Source: Falsiroseomonas ponticola (GTDB lineage: Bacteria; Pseudomonadota; Alphaproteobacteria; Acetobacterales; Acetobacteraceae). From it: a stretch of DNA of 64,000 nt. The position numbers and the translations under genes are program-made. The stretch covers positions 1 through 64,000 of the forward strand of contig NZ_JAERQN010000008.1 in NCBI RefSeq assembly GCF_016805305.1. The letters are read 5' to 3'. The notes below the pieces were generated by a model. That model was not told the origin of the DNA. It searched no databases and saw nothing but the letters and a program-made list of their open reading frames with translations. This document shows positions 8,255 through 18,300 of the stretch, one piece after another (within the stretch, counting starts at the first letter, position 1; each line of letters starts with the position of its first letter).

Positions 8255-11200
8255 ATGACGAGCGCCGATCGCCCAGGACGGGCCAGGCGGCCTGGGGCGG
8301 CAAGGCCCGGCGCGGGCCGGGCCCGCGGCCGGGCGGCCATGCCGATCGCCATCGTCGGCGCGGGCTGCCGGCTGCCGGGCGCGCCCGGCCTCGATGCGCT
8401 GTGGCCGATGCTGGAAGCCGGCACCGATGCCGTGACCACCCTGCCGGCCGACCGCTTCCCGCTCGACCTCTTCCTGCATCCGCGCCGGGGCGAGCCCGGT
8501 CGGTCCCATACCTTCGCCGCCGGCACCATCGGCGATGCGCGCGGCTTCGATGCCGGCGCCTTCGGCATCTCCCCCCGGGAAGCGGCGGAGATGGACCCGC
8601 AGCAGCGCGTGCTGCTGGAGGTCACGGCCGAAGCGCTGGAGGATGCGGGCTGGCGCCCCTCCGCCGTCGCCGGCCGCGGCCTTGGCGTCTTCATCGGCGG
8701 ATCGGCGACGGACTACGCGGAGCTGCGGCTGCCCGACTACGCCGGCAGCGACCGCTACTTCATGACGGGCAATGCGCTGTCCATCCTGTCGAACCGCCTG
8801 ACCAACGTCTTCGACCTGCGCGGCCCGGCGCAGACCATCGACACCGCCTGCTCCTCCTCCCTCGTCGCGCTGCACGCGGCCTGCGCCGCGATCGCGGAGG
8901 GGCGGATCGAAGGCGCGCTGGTGGGCGGCGTGCAGATGCTGCTCTCCCCCTTTGCCTTCATCGGCTTCTCGCGCGCCGGCATGCTCTCTCCCAGCGGGCG
9001 CTGCCGGGCCTTCGACGCGGCCGCCGATGGCTATGTGCGGGGCGAAGGCGCGGTCGCGCTGCTGCTGAAGCCGCTCGATGCCGCCCTCGCCGCCGGCGAT
9101 GCGGTGCGGGGCGTCATCCTCGGCACCGGCGTCAACAGCGCCGGGCGCACCATCGGCCTGTCGCTGCCGAACCGGGAAGCACAGGCCACCCTGATCCGGC
9201 GCGTCATGGCCGAAGCCGGCGTCACGGCGGAGGACCTCGCCTATTTCGAGGCGCATGGCACGGGCACCCAGGCCGGCGACCCGACGGAGGCCTGGGCCAT
9301 CGGCCAGGCCGCCACCGGGCGCAGCCGGCCGCTGCCCATCGGCTCCATCAAGACCAATATCGGCCATCTGGAGCCCGCCTCCGGCCTGGCGGGCCTGCTG
9401 AAGGCGATGCTGGTGCTGGAACGCGAGCGGATCCCGCCGACGCTGCACCAGGCCCGGCCCAACCCGAACATCGACTTCCCCGCCCTGAACATCCGCGTGG
9501 GCAGCGAGGGCGAGGCGCTGGACCGCGCTACGCCGGGCGCGGTGGCGGGCGTGAACTCCTTCGGCTTCGGCGGCACCAACGCCACCGTGCTGCTCGGCCC
9601 CGCGCCGGCGCGCCCGGCGGCGGAGGGTGCCGCCAGGCCAGGCGCCGGGACGGGCGCCATGCCCCCCCTGCTGCTCTCCGCCCGCTCCGCGGCCGCGCTC
9701 TCGGCCCTGGCCGGCCGGTGGGAGGACAGGCTCCGCGGCGCGGATGCCGCCACCGCCGCCGCCCTGGCACGGGGCGCCGCACGCCACCGGGACCTGTCGC
9801 CCCATCGCCTGGTGCTGCGCGGCCGGGATGGCGATGCGCTGGCCGCGGCCATCGCCGCCTGGCGCCAGCCCGCCCCCCGCCCGGACACCGCGGCCCCGGC
9901 CGGCACGGCGGCCGCCGGCATCGCTTCCGCCGCCCCGGCATCGTCGGGCGGCATCGGCTTCGTCTTCAGCGGCAATGGCGCGCAGCATGCGGGCATGGCG
10001 CGCGCCGCGCTGGCGCATTCGCCGGCCTTCCGCCGGGCCTTCCGCCCGGTGGATGCCACGCTGGCCCCGCTGCTCGGCTGGTCGCCGCTGGCGAAGCTGC
10101 GGGGCGGCGTCACGGCCGCCGAACTGGCCGCCACCGACGTCGCCCAGCCCCTGCTCTTCGCCATCCAGGTCGCCAGCCTCGGCGCGCTGGCCGCCCAGGG
10201 CATCCGGCCGGGCATCGTGCTCGGCCATTCGGTGGGCGAGGTCGCGGCCGCCCATGCCGCCGGCATCCTGGACCTTCCCGCCGCCGCGCGGCTGGTGGTG
10301 GCGCGCAGCCGTCACCAGCAGCGCATGCGGGGCGTGGGGCGCATGGCGGCGCTCGGCGCCTCGGCCGCCGATGCGGCCGCGATGATCGCGGAACTCGGCC
10401 CCGCCGGCGCGGGGCTGGAGATCGCGGCCCGCAACGCGCCCGCCGCCGTCACCCTGGCCGGCCCGGCGGAGGCGCTGGCGGCGCTGCAGAAGCTGGCCGA
10501 GGCGCGGCGCCATTCCTTCATCCCGCTCGACCTCGACTTCGCCTTCCACAGCAGCGCCATGGACCCGGTGCGGGACGGGCTGCTGGCGGATCTGGCGGCG
10601 CTTTCGCCCGGCGCGGCGCGCCTGCCCCTCGTCTCCACCGTGACCGGCCAGGTGCTGGATGGCACCACGGCCGGGGCGCTCTACTGGTGGCGCAACCTCC
10701 GCCAGCCCGTGCTGTTCGACGCGGCGCTCCGCGCGGCGCTGGAAGCCGGCGCGCGGCTTTTCGTCGAAATCGGCCCCCACCCCGTCCTGCAATCCTACAT
10801 GCGGGAGACGTTCCGCGCCGCGGGCGCGGATGCCGCGCCCTTCGCCACGCTCAGCCGGCGCGACGCGGAAGCGCAGGACCCCTTCCCCGGCATCGCGGAC
10901 CGGCTGGTGGCGGGCGGCGCCGACCCGCGCGACGGCCCCGCCTTCCGCGGCGCGGCGATCCGCCGCCTGCCGCTGACGCCCTTCGACCGCCGCCCCGCCT
11001 GGCATCCGGCCACGCCCGAAAGCACGCGGCTGCTGGACCCGGAGCGCGATCACCCGCTGCTCGGCTTCCGCCAGGGCAGCGAGCCCGGCACCTGGTCGCG
11101 CCTGCTGGATACGGAGCTGGAGCCCTGGCTGGTGGATCACCGGCTCGGCCCCGATGCGGTGCTGCCGGCCTCGGGCATGCTCGACATGGCGCTGGCCGCC

Positions 11201-14200
11201 GCGCGCTGCCGCCATCCGGAAGCCGCCGCCCTGGAAGTGGCAGAATTCCGCATCCTCCGCCCGCTGGCCCTCGAAGCCGGGCGGACGCGGGAGGTGCGCA
11301 GCACGCTGGATGCCGCCGGCGCCTTCCGCCTCGAAAGCCGCCGGCGCCTGTCCGGCGAAGGCTGGGCCCTGCATGCGCAGGGCGAGGCCCATCCCGTCTC
11401 CGCCGCCGCCCTGTCCCTGCCGCCGCGGCAGCCGCTGCCCGGCGCGACGGTGATCGAGGGGCCGGCGATCCGCGCCCGGGCCGCCAGCCTCGGCCTGACC
11501 TATGGTCCCGCCTTCGCGGCGGTGGAGCGCGTCGAGGCCCTGGGCGGCCGCGCCGGGGAGCCTGACCGCGCCCTGGTGCGGCTGGCGCTGCCCGATGCCG
11601 CGCCCCCCGATGCCGGCTTCCTGCTGCATCCCTCCCGGCTCGACGGGGCGCTGCAGGGCCTGTTCGGCCTGCTGGCCGAAGCCGCGCTGCCGCCCGGCAT
11701 CGGGATCGCCCCCGTGCGCTTCGCCCGGCTCGTCACGCGCCCGGGCGCCGTGCCCCCCGTGCTGGCGGAGGTGTCGCTGCTGCGCCGCGGCGCGCGGTCC
11801 GTCACCGCCTCCGCCGTGCTGCGCGATGCCGCCGGCCATGCCGTGGCGCGCATCGAGGGCGCGGTGTTCCAGATGTTCACCCAGGCCGGGGCGCTGCCCG
11901 CGGCCGATGCCGCCTGGCGCATCGCCCTGGCCCCGGCGGCGGAAGGCGCGCCGCCCACGCCTGCCCTGGCCCCGGCGCTGGAAGCCGCGCGCAGCGCCGC
12001 CGCAGCAATGGACCAGACCGAGGCCGCCCTGCTGCTGGAAGCGCATGTCGCGGCCGCCGCGCAGGCGCTCTACGCCACCATGCCCGCCCATGCCGACGCG
12101 GCGCCGGAGGCATCGCCCTACAACGCCTTCCTGCGCCGCGCCCTGATCGAGGACGGGGCGGCGGAGCCCCTGACGCGCGGCGGCATCCGCCTGCTGCCCG
12201 ATTCCGCCCTGCCGCCGGCCGAGGCCATCTGGCGCTCCGTGCTGGCGGAACAGCCGGGGCTGGCGCTCGACCTCGCCTGGATCGCGGAAGCGGCGGAACG
12301 GCTGCCGGAAGCGCTGCGCGGCCAGCGGCGCGATCCGGCGCCGCCGCCCGCGGAGGGCCTGGCCATGGCGCGGCTGGCGGATGCGCTGGCCGCCGCGGTG
12401 GGCGCGCTGGCCGCCGCCTGGCCGGAAACCCGGCCGATCCGCATCCTCGAAGTCGGTGCCGCGGGGGGCGTGCTGGCGCGCCGCGTGCTGGCGCGCATCG
12501 CGCCGCTCGGCCGCGCGCTGGTCTATGTCGCCGCGGGGGAGGGCCATGTCGCCCTGCCCGCCCTGCCGCCGGGGCTGCCCGCCGGCAGCAGCCTGGCCGG
12601 CGCCGTCTGGAACCCGCTCTCGGACGCGCCCGCGCCGCTGGTGGCGGACCTCGTCATCGGCCTGGCCCCGGCCGCGCGCGCCCGGGCGGGCGTCGCCATG
12701 GCGTCGGCGCTGCGCCGGGCGCTGGCGGAAGGCGGCACGCTGCTGCTGGCCGAACCGCTGCCCGGCCGCGTCTGGACCTTCGTCTGCGGCCAGGATCCGG
12801 CCTGGTGGAGCGGCCTCGGCCCCGATCCCGCGGGGTCGGCCGGCGGATCCCTGCCCGATGCCACGCTCTGGACCGGGCGCCTCGCCGATGCGGGCTTCCG
12901 CGCCGTGGCGGCGGAAGCGCTGGGCTGCGCGCCCTGGCCCGCCCTGCTGCTGGCCGGGGAGGCGCCTCCGCCCCCCGCCGCCGCGCCGCCCGCGCCGCCG
13001 CGCACCCTGCTGCTGGCCGATGCGGCATCCCTGCCCCTGGCCGATGCCCTGGCCGCCCGCCTGCTGCGCCGTGGCGGCAGCGTGGCGCGCGCGGCGCTCG
13101 ACGCGGCGATCGATCCCGCCACGCTGCGCGGCGCCCGCCTCCTGCTCTGCGCCAGCCCGGACGCCGCCGGCCTGCCCGGCACCCTCGCCGCCATCACCCG
13201 GCTGGCGGAGGCCGCGCAGGGCCAGGCCAGCGGCTTCATCCTGGCGACCAGCGGCGGCCAGCAGCCGGCGGAGGGTCGCCACCAGCCGGAAGCGGCCGCG
13301 CTGCTCGGCCTGATGCGCGTGCTGGCGAACGAGATGCCGGCCCTGCGCCCGCGGCGGATCGATGTCGCCCCCGGCATGCCGCCCGCCGCCGCCGCGCGGC
13401 GCCTGGCGGCCGAACTCGATTCGCCGGCGCCGGAGGCGGAGGTCACCCTCGGCCCCGACCAGCGCCTGGTGCCACGGCTGCAGCCGGTGCCGGCCGCGCC
13501 GCCCGCCGGACCGCTCGCGCTCGGCATCGGCCAGCCCGGCCGGCTCGGCACGCTGCGCTGGGAAGCCGCGCCCGAACGCGCGCCCGGCGCCGGGGAGGTT
13601 GCGATCGCGGTGGAAGCCGCGGGGCTGAACTTCCGGGACCTGATGTGGGCGCAGGGCCTGCTGCCGGAGGAAGTGCTGGAAGCCGGCTTCGCCGGGCCCA
13701 CCCTCGGCATGGAATGCGCCGGGGTGGTGACGGCCGCCGGCCCGGGGGTCGCGATCCGCCCGGGCACCCGCGTCTTCGGCTTTGCGCCGGCCGCGCTCGC
13801 CGCCCGCGTGGTCACGCGGGTGGAGGCGATCGCCCCGCTGCCGGATGGGTTGAGCGCCGAGGAGGCGGCGACGATCCCCGTCGCCTTCCTGACCGCGCTG
13901 CATGCGCTGGAATCCTGCGCCGGGCTGCAGGCCGGGGAGACGGTGCTGATCCATGGCGGCGCCGGCGGCGTCGGCCTCGCGGCGCTGCAGGTGGCGCAGC
14001 TCGCCGGCGCCCGCGTGGCGATGACGGCGGGCAGCCCCGCCAAGCGCGCCTTCCTGCGCGCCGCCGGGGCGGAGCTGGTGCTGGATAGCCGCGACCCGGG
14101 CTTCGCCGACGCGCTCCGCGCCGCCTGGCCCGAGGGCGTGGACGTGGTGCTGAACTCCCTGGCCGGGGAGGCGATGGAACGCAGCCTCGGCCTGCTCAAG

Positions 14201-15676
14201 CCCTTCGGGCGCTTCGTCGAGCTCGGCAAGCGCGACTATGTCGAGAATCGCCGCGCGCCGATCCGCCCGCTGCGCCGCAATGCCAGCTATTTCGCGGTGG
14301 ATGTGGACGAATTGCCGCGCGCCCGCCCCGGGGTCGCGGCCCGGCTGCTCGCCCAGGTCCGGGACCGGCTGCAGGATGGCAGCTTCCTGCCCCTGCCCCA
14401 TGCCGCCTTCGGGCCGGAGGAGGTGGAGGCCGCCTTCCGCACCCTCCAGGCCTCGGCCCATATCGGCAAGCTGGTGATCCGCCCGCCCGCGCCGGCCGGG
14501 GAGGACGCGGCGGAATGGGCGCCGCCCGCGGAGGCGACGATCGTCGTGGTCGGCGGCACGCGCGGCTTCGGCCTTGCCACCGCCAAATGGCTCGCCGCCC
14601 GGGGCGCGCGCCACCTGGCGCTGATCAGCCGCCGCGGCGCCGTGGCGGCGGATGGGCCGGGGGAGGAGGCGACGGCGCTGCGCGACCTCGCCGCCCTCGG
14701 CGCCCGTGCCGCCATCCACGCCTGCGACGCCGCGGATGCGGAGGCGCTGGCCGCGACGCTCACGAAAATCCGGGCCGGCCGGCCGATCGGCGGCGTGGTG
14801 CATGCCGCCGCGGTGCTGGACGATGGCGCCGCCACCGCCATGGATGCCGCCCGCTTCCAGCGCGTGCTGGCGCCCAAGCTGGCGGCGGCGGAGAATCTGG
14901 ACCGGCTGACGGCGGGCGACCCGATCTCCCTCTTCCTGCTGTTCAGCAGCGCCACCACCGCCTTCGGCAATCCCGGCCAGTCCAACTACGTCGCCGCCAA
15001 TGCGGGCCTGGAAGCGCTGGCCCGCCGCCGCCGCGCCGCCGGCCGCCCGGCGCTGGCCGTGGCCTGGGGGCCGATCCACGATGTCGGCATGCTGGCCGCG
15101 GATGGCGACAAGGCCGCGACGCTCAACCGCCGCCTCGGCGTCGCCGCCATGACGGCGGCGGAATCGCTGGCCCTGCTGCCGGCGCTGCTGGCCGCCGGCG
15201 ATACCGCGCCGATGGTCGTCCGCCTGGGCGCCGCGGAAGGGCGCTTGGCCCTGCCCATCATGCGGGAGGCGATGCTGGCCGTGCTCGCCGGCCCCGCCAC
15301 CGCCGCCCCCGCGCGGGACGATCTGCGCGCGCACCTCGCCAGCCTGCCGCGGCCGGAGGCGGAGGCGCTGGTCCTGCGCCTGGTGACGGAGGAGATCGCC
15401 CGCATCCTGCGCCTGCCGCCGGAAGGGGTGGGCGCCGATGCCGCGGTGACGGCGCTCGGCCTCGACAGCCTGGGCGCGATGGAGCTGCGCGGCGGCCTCG
15501 AACAGCGGCTCGGCGTGCAGGTCGCGCTCTCCGCCCTGAGCGAGGAGTTGACGGTGGGGACCCTGGCACGGCAGATCGCCGCCACGGCCATCGCGCAGCC
15601 GGACACGGAAGCCACCATCTCCACCCTGATGGAGGCCTTCGAGCCCGCCGCGGGGGATATCCGCGCCGCGGAGTAG
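8255..15676 (+). CDS. rkpA: Type I polyketide/fatty-acid synthase, RkpA-like (KS-AT-DH-MT*-ER-KR-ACP)
   Basis: A 2473-aa highly reducing megasynthase. KS (about 29-447) has C199 (TACSSS), H334 (EAHGTGT) and H371 (NIGH). AT (about 566-880) has S659 in GHSVGE and FAFH (H765), which suggests malonyl use. DH (about 925-1215) has H962 and D1130 (HPSRLDG), but the usual HxxxGxxxxP Gly is Pro. Residues about 1225-1690 hold a methyltransferase-like region with only a weak SAM motif (E1399-VGAAGG). ER (about 1755-2080) has GGAGGVG. KR (about 2090-2290) has S2232, Y2245 and a B-type LDD. ACP carries S2405 in LGLDSLGAMEL. There is no thioesterase, so a partner must release the chain; an alpha-oxoamine synthase follows directly. 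This matches RkpA/RkpG of Sinorhizobium K-antigen loci. ATG 8255 has GAGGG 8 nt upstream. Confidence 0.93.
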   Translation: MTSADRPGRARRPGAARPGAGRARGRAAMPIAIVGAGCRLPGAPGLDALWPMLEAGTDAVTTLPADRFPLDLFLHPRRGEPGRSHTFAAGTIGDARGFDAGAFGISPREAAEMDPQQRVLLEVTAEALEDAGWRPSAVAGRGLGVFIGGSATDYAELRLPDYAGSDRYFMTGNALSILSNRLTNVFDLRGPAQTIDTACSSSLVALHAACAAIAEGRIEGALVGGVQMLLSPFAFIGFSRAGMLSPSGRCRAFDAAADGYVRGEGAVALLLKPLDAALAAGDAVRGVILGTGVNSAGRTIGLSLPNREAQATLIRRVMAEAGVTAEDLAYFEAHGTGTQAGDPTEAWAIGQAATGRSRPLPIGSIKTNIGHLEPASGLAGLLKAMLVLERERIPPTLHQARPNPNIDFPALNIRVGSEGEALDRATPGAVAGVNSFGFGGTNATVLLGPAPARPAAEGAARPGAGTGAMPPLLLSARSAAALSALAGRWEDRLRGADAATAAALARGAARHRDLSPHRLVLRGRDGDALAAAIAAWRQPAPRPDTAAPAGTAAAGIASAAPASSGGIGFVFSGNGAQHAGMARAALAHSPAFRRAFRPVDATLAPLLGWSPLAKLRGGVTAAELAATDVAQPLLFAIQVASLGALAAQGIRPGIVLGHSVGEVAAAHAAGILDLPAAARLVVARSRHQQRMRGVGRMAALGASAADAAAMIAELGPAGAGLEIAARNAPAAVTLAGPAEALAALQKLAEARRHSFIPLDLDFAFHSSAMDPVRDGLLADLAALSPGAARLPLVSTVTGQVLDGTTAGALYWWRNLRQPVLFDAALRAALEAGARLFVEIGPHPVLQSYMRETFRAAGADAAPFATLSRRDAEAQDPFPGIADRLVAGGADPRDGPAFRGAAIRRLPLTPFDRRPAWHPATPESTRLLDPERDHPLLGFRQGSEPGTWSRLLDTELEPWLVDHRLGPDAVLPASGMLDMALAAARCRHPEAAALEVAEFRILRPLALEAGRTREVRSTLDAAGAFRLESRRRLSGEGWALHAQGEAHPVSAAALSLPPRQPLPGATVIEGPAIRARAASLGLTYGPAFAAVERVEALGGRAGEPDRALVRLALPDAAPPDAGFLLHPSRLDGALQGLFGLLAEAALPPGIGIAPVRFARLVTRPGAVPPVLAEVSLLRRGARSVTASAVLRDAAGHAVARIEGAVFQMFTQAGALPAADAAWRIALAPAAEGAPPTPALAPALEAARSAAAAMDQTEAALLLEAHVAAAAQALYATMPAHADAAPEASPYNAFLRRALIEDGAAEPLTRGGIRLLPDSALPPAEAIWRSVLAEQPGLALDLAWIAEAAERLPEALRGQRRDPAPPPAEGLAMARLADALAAAVGALAAAWPETRPIRILEVGAAGGVLARRVLARIAPLGRALVYVAAGEGHVALPALPPGLPAGSSLAGAVWNPLSDAPAPLVADLVIGLAPAARARAGVAMASALRRALAEGGTLLLAEPLPGRVWTFVCGQDPAWWSGLGPDPAGSAGGSLPDATLWTGRLADAGFRAVAAEALGCAPWPALLLAGEAPPPPAAAPPAPPRTLLLADAASLPLADALAARLLRRGGSVARAALDAAIDPATLRGARLLLCASPDAAGLPGTLAAITRLAEAAQGQASGFILATSGGQQPAEGRHQPEAAALLGLMRVLANEMPALRPRRIDVAPGMPPAAAARRLAAELDSPAPEAEVTLGPDQRLVPRLQPVPAAPPAGPLALGIGQPGRLGTLRWEAAPERAPGAGEVAIAVEAAGLNFRDLMWAQGLLPEEVLEAGFAGPTLGMECAGVVTAAGPGVAIRPGTRVFGFAPAALAARVVTRVEAIAPLPDGLSAEEAATIPVAFLTALHALESCAGLQAGETVLIHGGAGGVGLAALQVAQLAGARVAMTAGSPAKRAFLRAAGAELVLDSRDPGFADALRAAWPEGVDVVLNSLAGEAMERSLGLLKPFGRFVELGKRDYVENRRAPIRPLRRNASYFAVDVDELPRARPGVAARLLAQVRDRLQDGSFLPLPHAAFGPEEVEAAFRTLQASAHIGKLVIRPPAPAGEDAAEWAPPAEATIVVVGGTRGFGLATAKWLAARGARHLALISRRGAVAADGPGEEATALRDLAALGARAAIHACDAADAEALAATLTKIRAGRPIGGVVHAAAVLDDGAATAMDAARFQRVLAPKLAAAENLDRLTAGDPISLFLLFSSATTAFGNPGQSNYVAANAGLEALARRRRAAGRPALAVAWGPIHDVGMLAADGDKAATLNRRLGVAAMTAAESLALLPALLAAGDTAPMVVRLGAAEGRLALPIMREAMLAVLAGPATAAPARDDLRAHLASLPRPEAEALVLRLVTEEIARILRLPPEGVGADAAVTALGLDSLGAMELRGGLEQRLGVQVALSALSEELTVGTLARQIAATAIAQPDTEATISTLMEAFEPAAGDIRAAE

Positions 15677-15796
15677 GGGCGCCGCCGCCGGGCATGCCCC
15701 GGGCGCACAGCATCGGGGGTTCGGCACGCGACCATGGCAATGATGCCCCACAATACCGGCGCGCGGCGCAACCCGTCCTGGCGGGTGGCCTAGCGC

Positions 15797-17119
15797 ATGG
15801 TCAGGGGACAGGGCTTCGGCCTCTCGGCCACCGCGCGCCTCGCCCTGGTGCAGCGGCTTGCCCGGCGGCGGGAAGGGCCGGAGGCGCAGGCCGCCGCCGA
15901 TGGGCGCGGCTTCGGCAGCATCCAGAACCTGCGCGACTGGGAACTGGTGCGCGAAGGCATGGCCGCGCTCGGCATCGAAAGCCCGTTCTTCCGCACGCAT
16001 GAAGGCCGCGCCGGCGGGCACAGCCTGGTCGGCAACCGCGACATCATCAATTTCGGCTCCTACGACTATCTCGGCCTGAACGGCGATCCCCGGCTGCACC
16101 AGGCGGCGGCGGATGCGATGGCGCGCTACGGCATTTCGGCCTCCGCCTCCCGCCTCGTCTCCGGCGAACGCCCGGTGCACGCGGCGCTGGAAGCGGCGCT
16201 GGCGCGGCATTACGGGGCGGAAGCGGCGCTCGCCTTCGTCAGCGGGCACGCCACCAACGTCACCGTCATCGGCCACCTGATGGGGCCGCGCGACGTCATC
16301 CTGCACGACGCCGCCATCCACAATTCCGCGGTGGAGGGCGCCAAGCTCTCCGGCGCCCGGCGCGTGGCCTTCGCGCACAACGATGCCCGCGCGGCGGAAC
16401 GTGAACTGGCCGCCGCCCGCCGCGGCGCGGCGCGCGCGCTGATCGTGGTGGAAGGCCACTACTCCATGGACGGGGACGTGCCGGACCTCGCCGCCTTCGT
16501 CGCCATGGCGCGCAAGCACGATGCCTGGCTGATGGTGGATGACGCGCATGGCCTCGGCGTGGTCGGCGCCACCGGCCGCGGGTCCTTCGAGGCCGCGGGG
16601 ATCGACCCCGGCGAGGTCGATATCTGGATGGGCACGCTGTCCAAGACGCTCTGCGCCTGCGGCGGCTACATCACCGGCCGGCGCGACCTGATCGACTGGA
16701 TGCGCCACACCGTGCCGGGCTTCGTCTATTCCGTGGGCCTGGCGCCGCCGCTCGCCGCCTCCGCCCTCGCGGCGCTGGAGGCGATGGAGGCCGAGCCCTG
16801 GCGGGTGGCGAAGCTGCAGGCGAATGCGACGCTGTTCCGCGACCTCTGCCGCGCCCATGGCTTCGATACCGGCGCCTCCGCCGGCCTCGGCATCGTGCCC
16901 GTCGTGCTCGGCAGCACCGTGCGCGCCATGCGGGTTTCCGCCGCGCTGCTGGAGCGCGGCGTGAACGCGCTGCCGATCATCTTCCCCGCGGTGCCGGAAA
17001 AGGCGGCGCGGCTGCGCTTCTTCATCTCCGCCGAGCATGAGGAGCGGGATGTGCGGGACGCCGTGGCGGCGCTGGTCGCGGCGAATGACGGCATCTCGCC
17101 CACCGATCTCGTTGGGTGA
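15797..17119 (+). CDS. rkpG: Alpha-oxoamine synthase (AONS/SPT-like PLP enzyme), RkpG-like
   Basis: A 440-aa fold-type I PLP enzyme that should condense an acyl thioester with an amino acid by decarboxylation, giving an alpha-amino ketone. PLP Lys283 lies in GTLSKTL; D248 and H251 lie in VDDAHGLG. A roughly 70-residue N-terminal extension (GFGSIQNLRDWELV and FGSYDYLGL) is shared with PKS-linked members of the family. BioF is unlikely, because no biotin gene is present and the partner is a PKS ending in ACP without a thioesterase. The most likely acyl donor is therefore the chain on the PKS ACP, as suggested for RkpA/RkpG. Which amino acid is used is unknown; serine would give a 3-ketosphinganine-like product. 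It lies 120 nt after the PKS and shares GTGA with the next gene. Confidence 0.9.
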   Translation: MVRGQGFGLSATARLALVQRLARRREGPEAQAAADGRGFGSIQNLRDWELVREGMAALGIESPFFRTHEGRAGGHSLVGNRDIINFGSYDYLGLNGDPRLHQAAADAMARYGISASASRLVSGERPVHAALEAALARHYGAEAALAFVSGHATNVTVIGHLMGPRDVILHDAAIHNSAVEGAKLSGARRVAFAHNDARAAERELAAARRGAARALIVVEGHYSMDGDVPDLAAFVAMARKHDAWLMVDDAHGLGVVGATGRGSFEAAGIDPGEVDIWMGTLSKTLCACGGYITGRRDLIDWMRHTVPGFVYSVGLAPPLAASALAALEAMEAEPWRVAKLQANATLFRDLCRAHGFDTGASAGLGIVPVVLGSTVRAMRVSAALLERGVNALPIIFPAVPEKAARLRFFISAEHEERDVRDAVAALVAANDGISPTDLVG

Positions 17120-18249
17120 TCGAGGCCCGGCCTGTCCAGGGCCGCGCGGAGGAAGCCGCGTTCCACGCCCTGCCCGCCCGGCTGCCCGACTGGGCGCCCC
17201 GGCTACGGTGGGAGGAACGGCGCCTCTTCGCCCCGGCCACCAACGGCTTCCTGCGGACGCATGCGGTCGCGCGCTTCCTGGCCTGGCGGGATGGGCGCGC
17301 CATCGGCCGCATCGCCACCTGCGTGCCGGAGGCGGCGGCCGCCCCCGCGACCTTCGGCTTCCTGGCGGTGGAGGAGGACCCAGCGGCCCTGCGGGCGCTG
17401 CTGGCGGCGGCGCGCGGCTTCGCCGCCGCCCGCGGCCGCGAATCGCTGCTCGGCCCGCTCTCCTTCACCATCAACCATGAGGTCGGCGCGCAGACCGGCT
17501 TCTTCGACCGGCCGCCGATGCTGCGCATGCCCGGCACGCCCCCCTGGCTGCCCGCGGCGCTGGAGGAAGCGGGCCTGCGCCCCGCGAAGGATGTCCTGGC
17601 CTGTACCGTGGACCTCGGCACCGAACGCCACCGGGCCCGCTTCGCCCGCCTCGCCGCGTCGCGCCCGACGGAGATGGCCCGGCTCACCATCCGCCCGCTG
17701 CGGCGCGCCGATTACGCGGCGGAGGTCCGGCTGGTGGCCGCGATCTTCGACGATGCCTGGGCGGATAACTGGGGGGCCGTGCCGCTCGCCCCGGCGGAGG
17801 TCGAGACCCTGGCCGGCCTGCTCCGCCCGCTGCTCTGGCGGGGGGAGGTCTTCTTCGCGGCCTGGGACGGGCAGCCGGTCGGCCTGCTGTCGCTGGTGCC
17901 GAACATCGATGCCGCGCTGCCACGCGATGGCCGCCTGTTACCCCTGGGCTGGTGGCGGCTGCTGCCGGCGCTGGCGGGGCGCATCCCGGGCGGCGCCGAC
18001 CAGGCCCGCATCCCGATGCTCGGCATCACCCGCGCCTTCCGCCGCCACCCCGCCTCGGCGCTCGCCATGGGCGCGCTGCTGGCGGAGGGCTTCGGCCTGG
18101 CGGAGCGGCGCGGATGGCGGCGCGTCGAGATCTCCTGGATCCTCGAGGACAATGCGGCGATGCTGAACGCGATGGCGCGGCTGCCCGCCCCGGTCACCGG
18201 CCGGTGGCGGCTGTGGTCGCTGCCCACGGCATCGCCCAACCATGCTTGA
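17116..18249 (+). CDS. GNAT-fold N-acyltransferase-like protein (YghO-like)
   Basis: A 377-aa cytosolic protein, translationally coupled to the oxoamine synthase (GTG 17116 overlaps its TGA). The C-terminal half looks like a GNAT domain: PMLGITRAFRRHPASALAMG approximates motif A, and RRVEISWILEDNAAMLNAM is characteristic of the YghO-type group. The N-terminal half (GFLAVEEDPAALRALLAAA, LLGPLSFTINHEVG) also fits that group. The Caulobacter ceramide synthase is, as I recall, a GNAT-type N-acyltransferase encoded near serine palmitoyltransferase. By position, this protein is a candidate to N-acylate the amino lipid made by the preceding enzymes. That is inference; a regulatory or other acyl-transfer role is possible. 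Confidence 0.75.
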   Translation: MIEARPVQGRAEEAAFHALPARLPDWAPRLRWEERRLFAPATNGFLRTHAVARFLAWRDGRAIGRIATCVPEAAAAPATFGFLAVEEDPAALRALLAAARGFAAARGRESLLGPLSFTINHEVGAQTGFFDRPPMLRMPGTPPWLPAALEEAGLRPAKDVLACTVDLGTERHRARFARLAASRPTEMARLTIRPLRRADYAAEVRLVAAIFDDAWADNWGAVPLAPAEVETLAGLLRPLLWRGEVFFAAWDGQPVGLLSLVPNIDAALPRDGRLLPLGWWRLLPALAGRIPGGADQARIPMLGITRAFRRHPASALAMGALLAEGFGLAERRGWRRVEISWILEDNAAMLNAMARLPAPVTGRWRLWSLPTASPNHA

Positions 18250-18300
18250 AGTCCCGCGAAACCCGGGACGCCGCCCCCGCCATTGACAGGTGCCGCGCCC

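Noticed and set aside
15734..15793. A 19-codon open frame between the PKS and oxoamine synthase genes
   Set aside because: Short, without a convincing ribosome-binding site or recognisable sequence; too weak to call.
6791..17038. Uninterrupted minus-strand frame of over 10 kb opposite the GT/PKS/oxoamine synthase genes
   Set aside because: It is a codon-bias shadow in very GC-rich DNA: the translation is Gly/Arg/Ala/Gln low-complexity with no domain, whereas the plus strand holds complete enzymes with all catalytic motifs.
15797..17119. Oxoamine synthase as BioF of biotin synthesis
   Set aside because: No other bio gene is present, the N-terminal extension is that of PKS-linked enzymes, and it follows a thioesterase-less PKS in a capsule locus.
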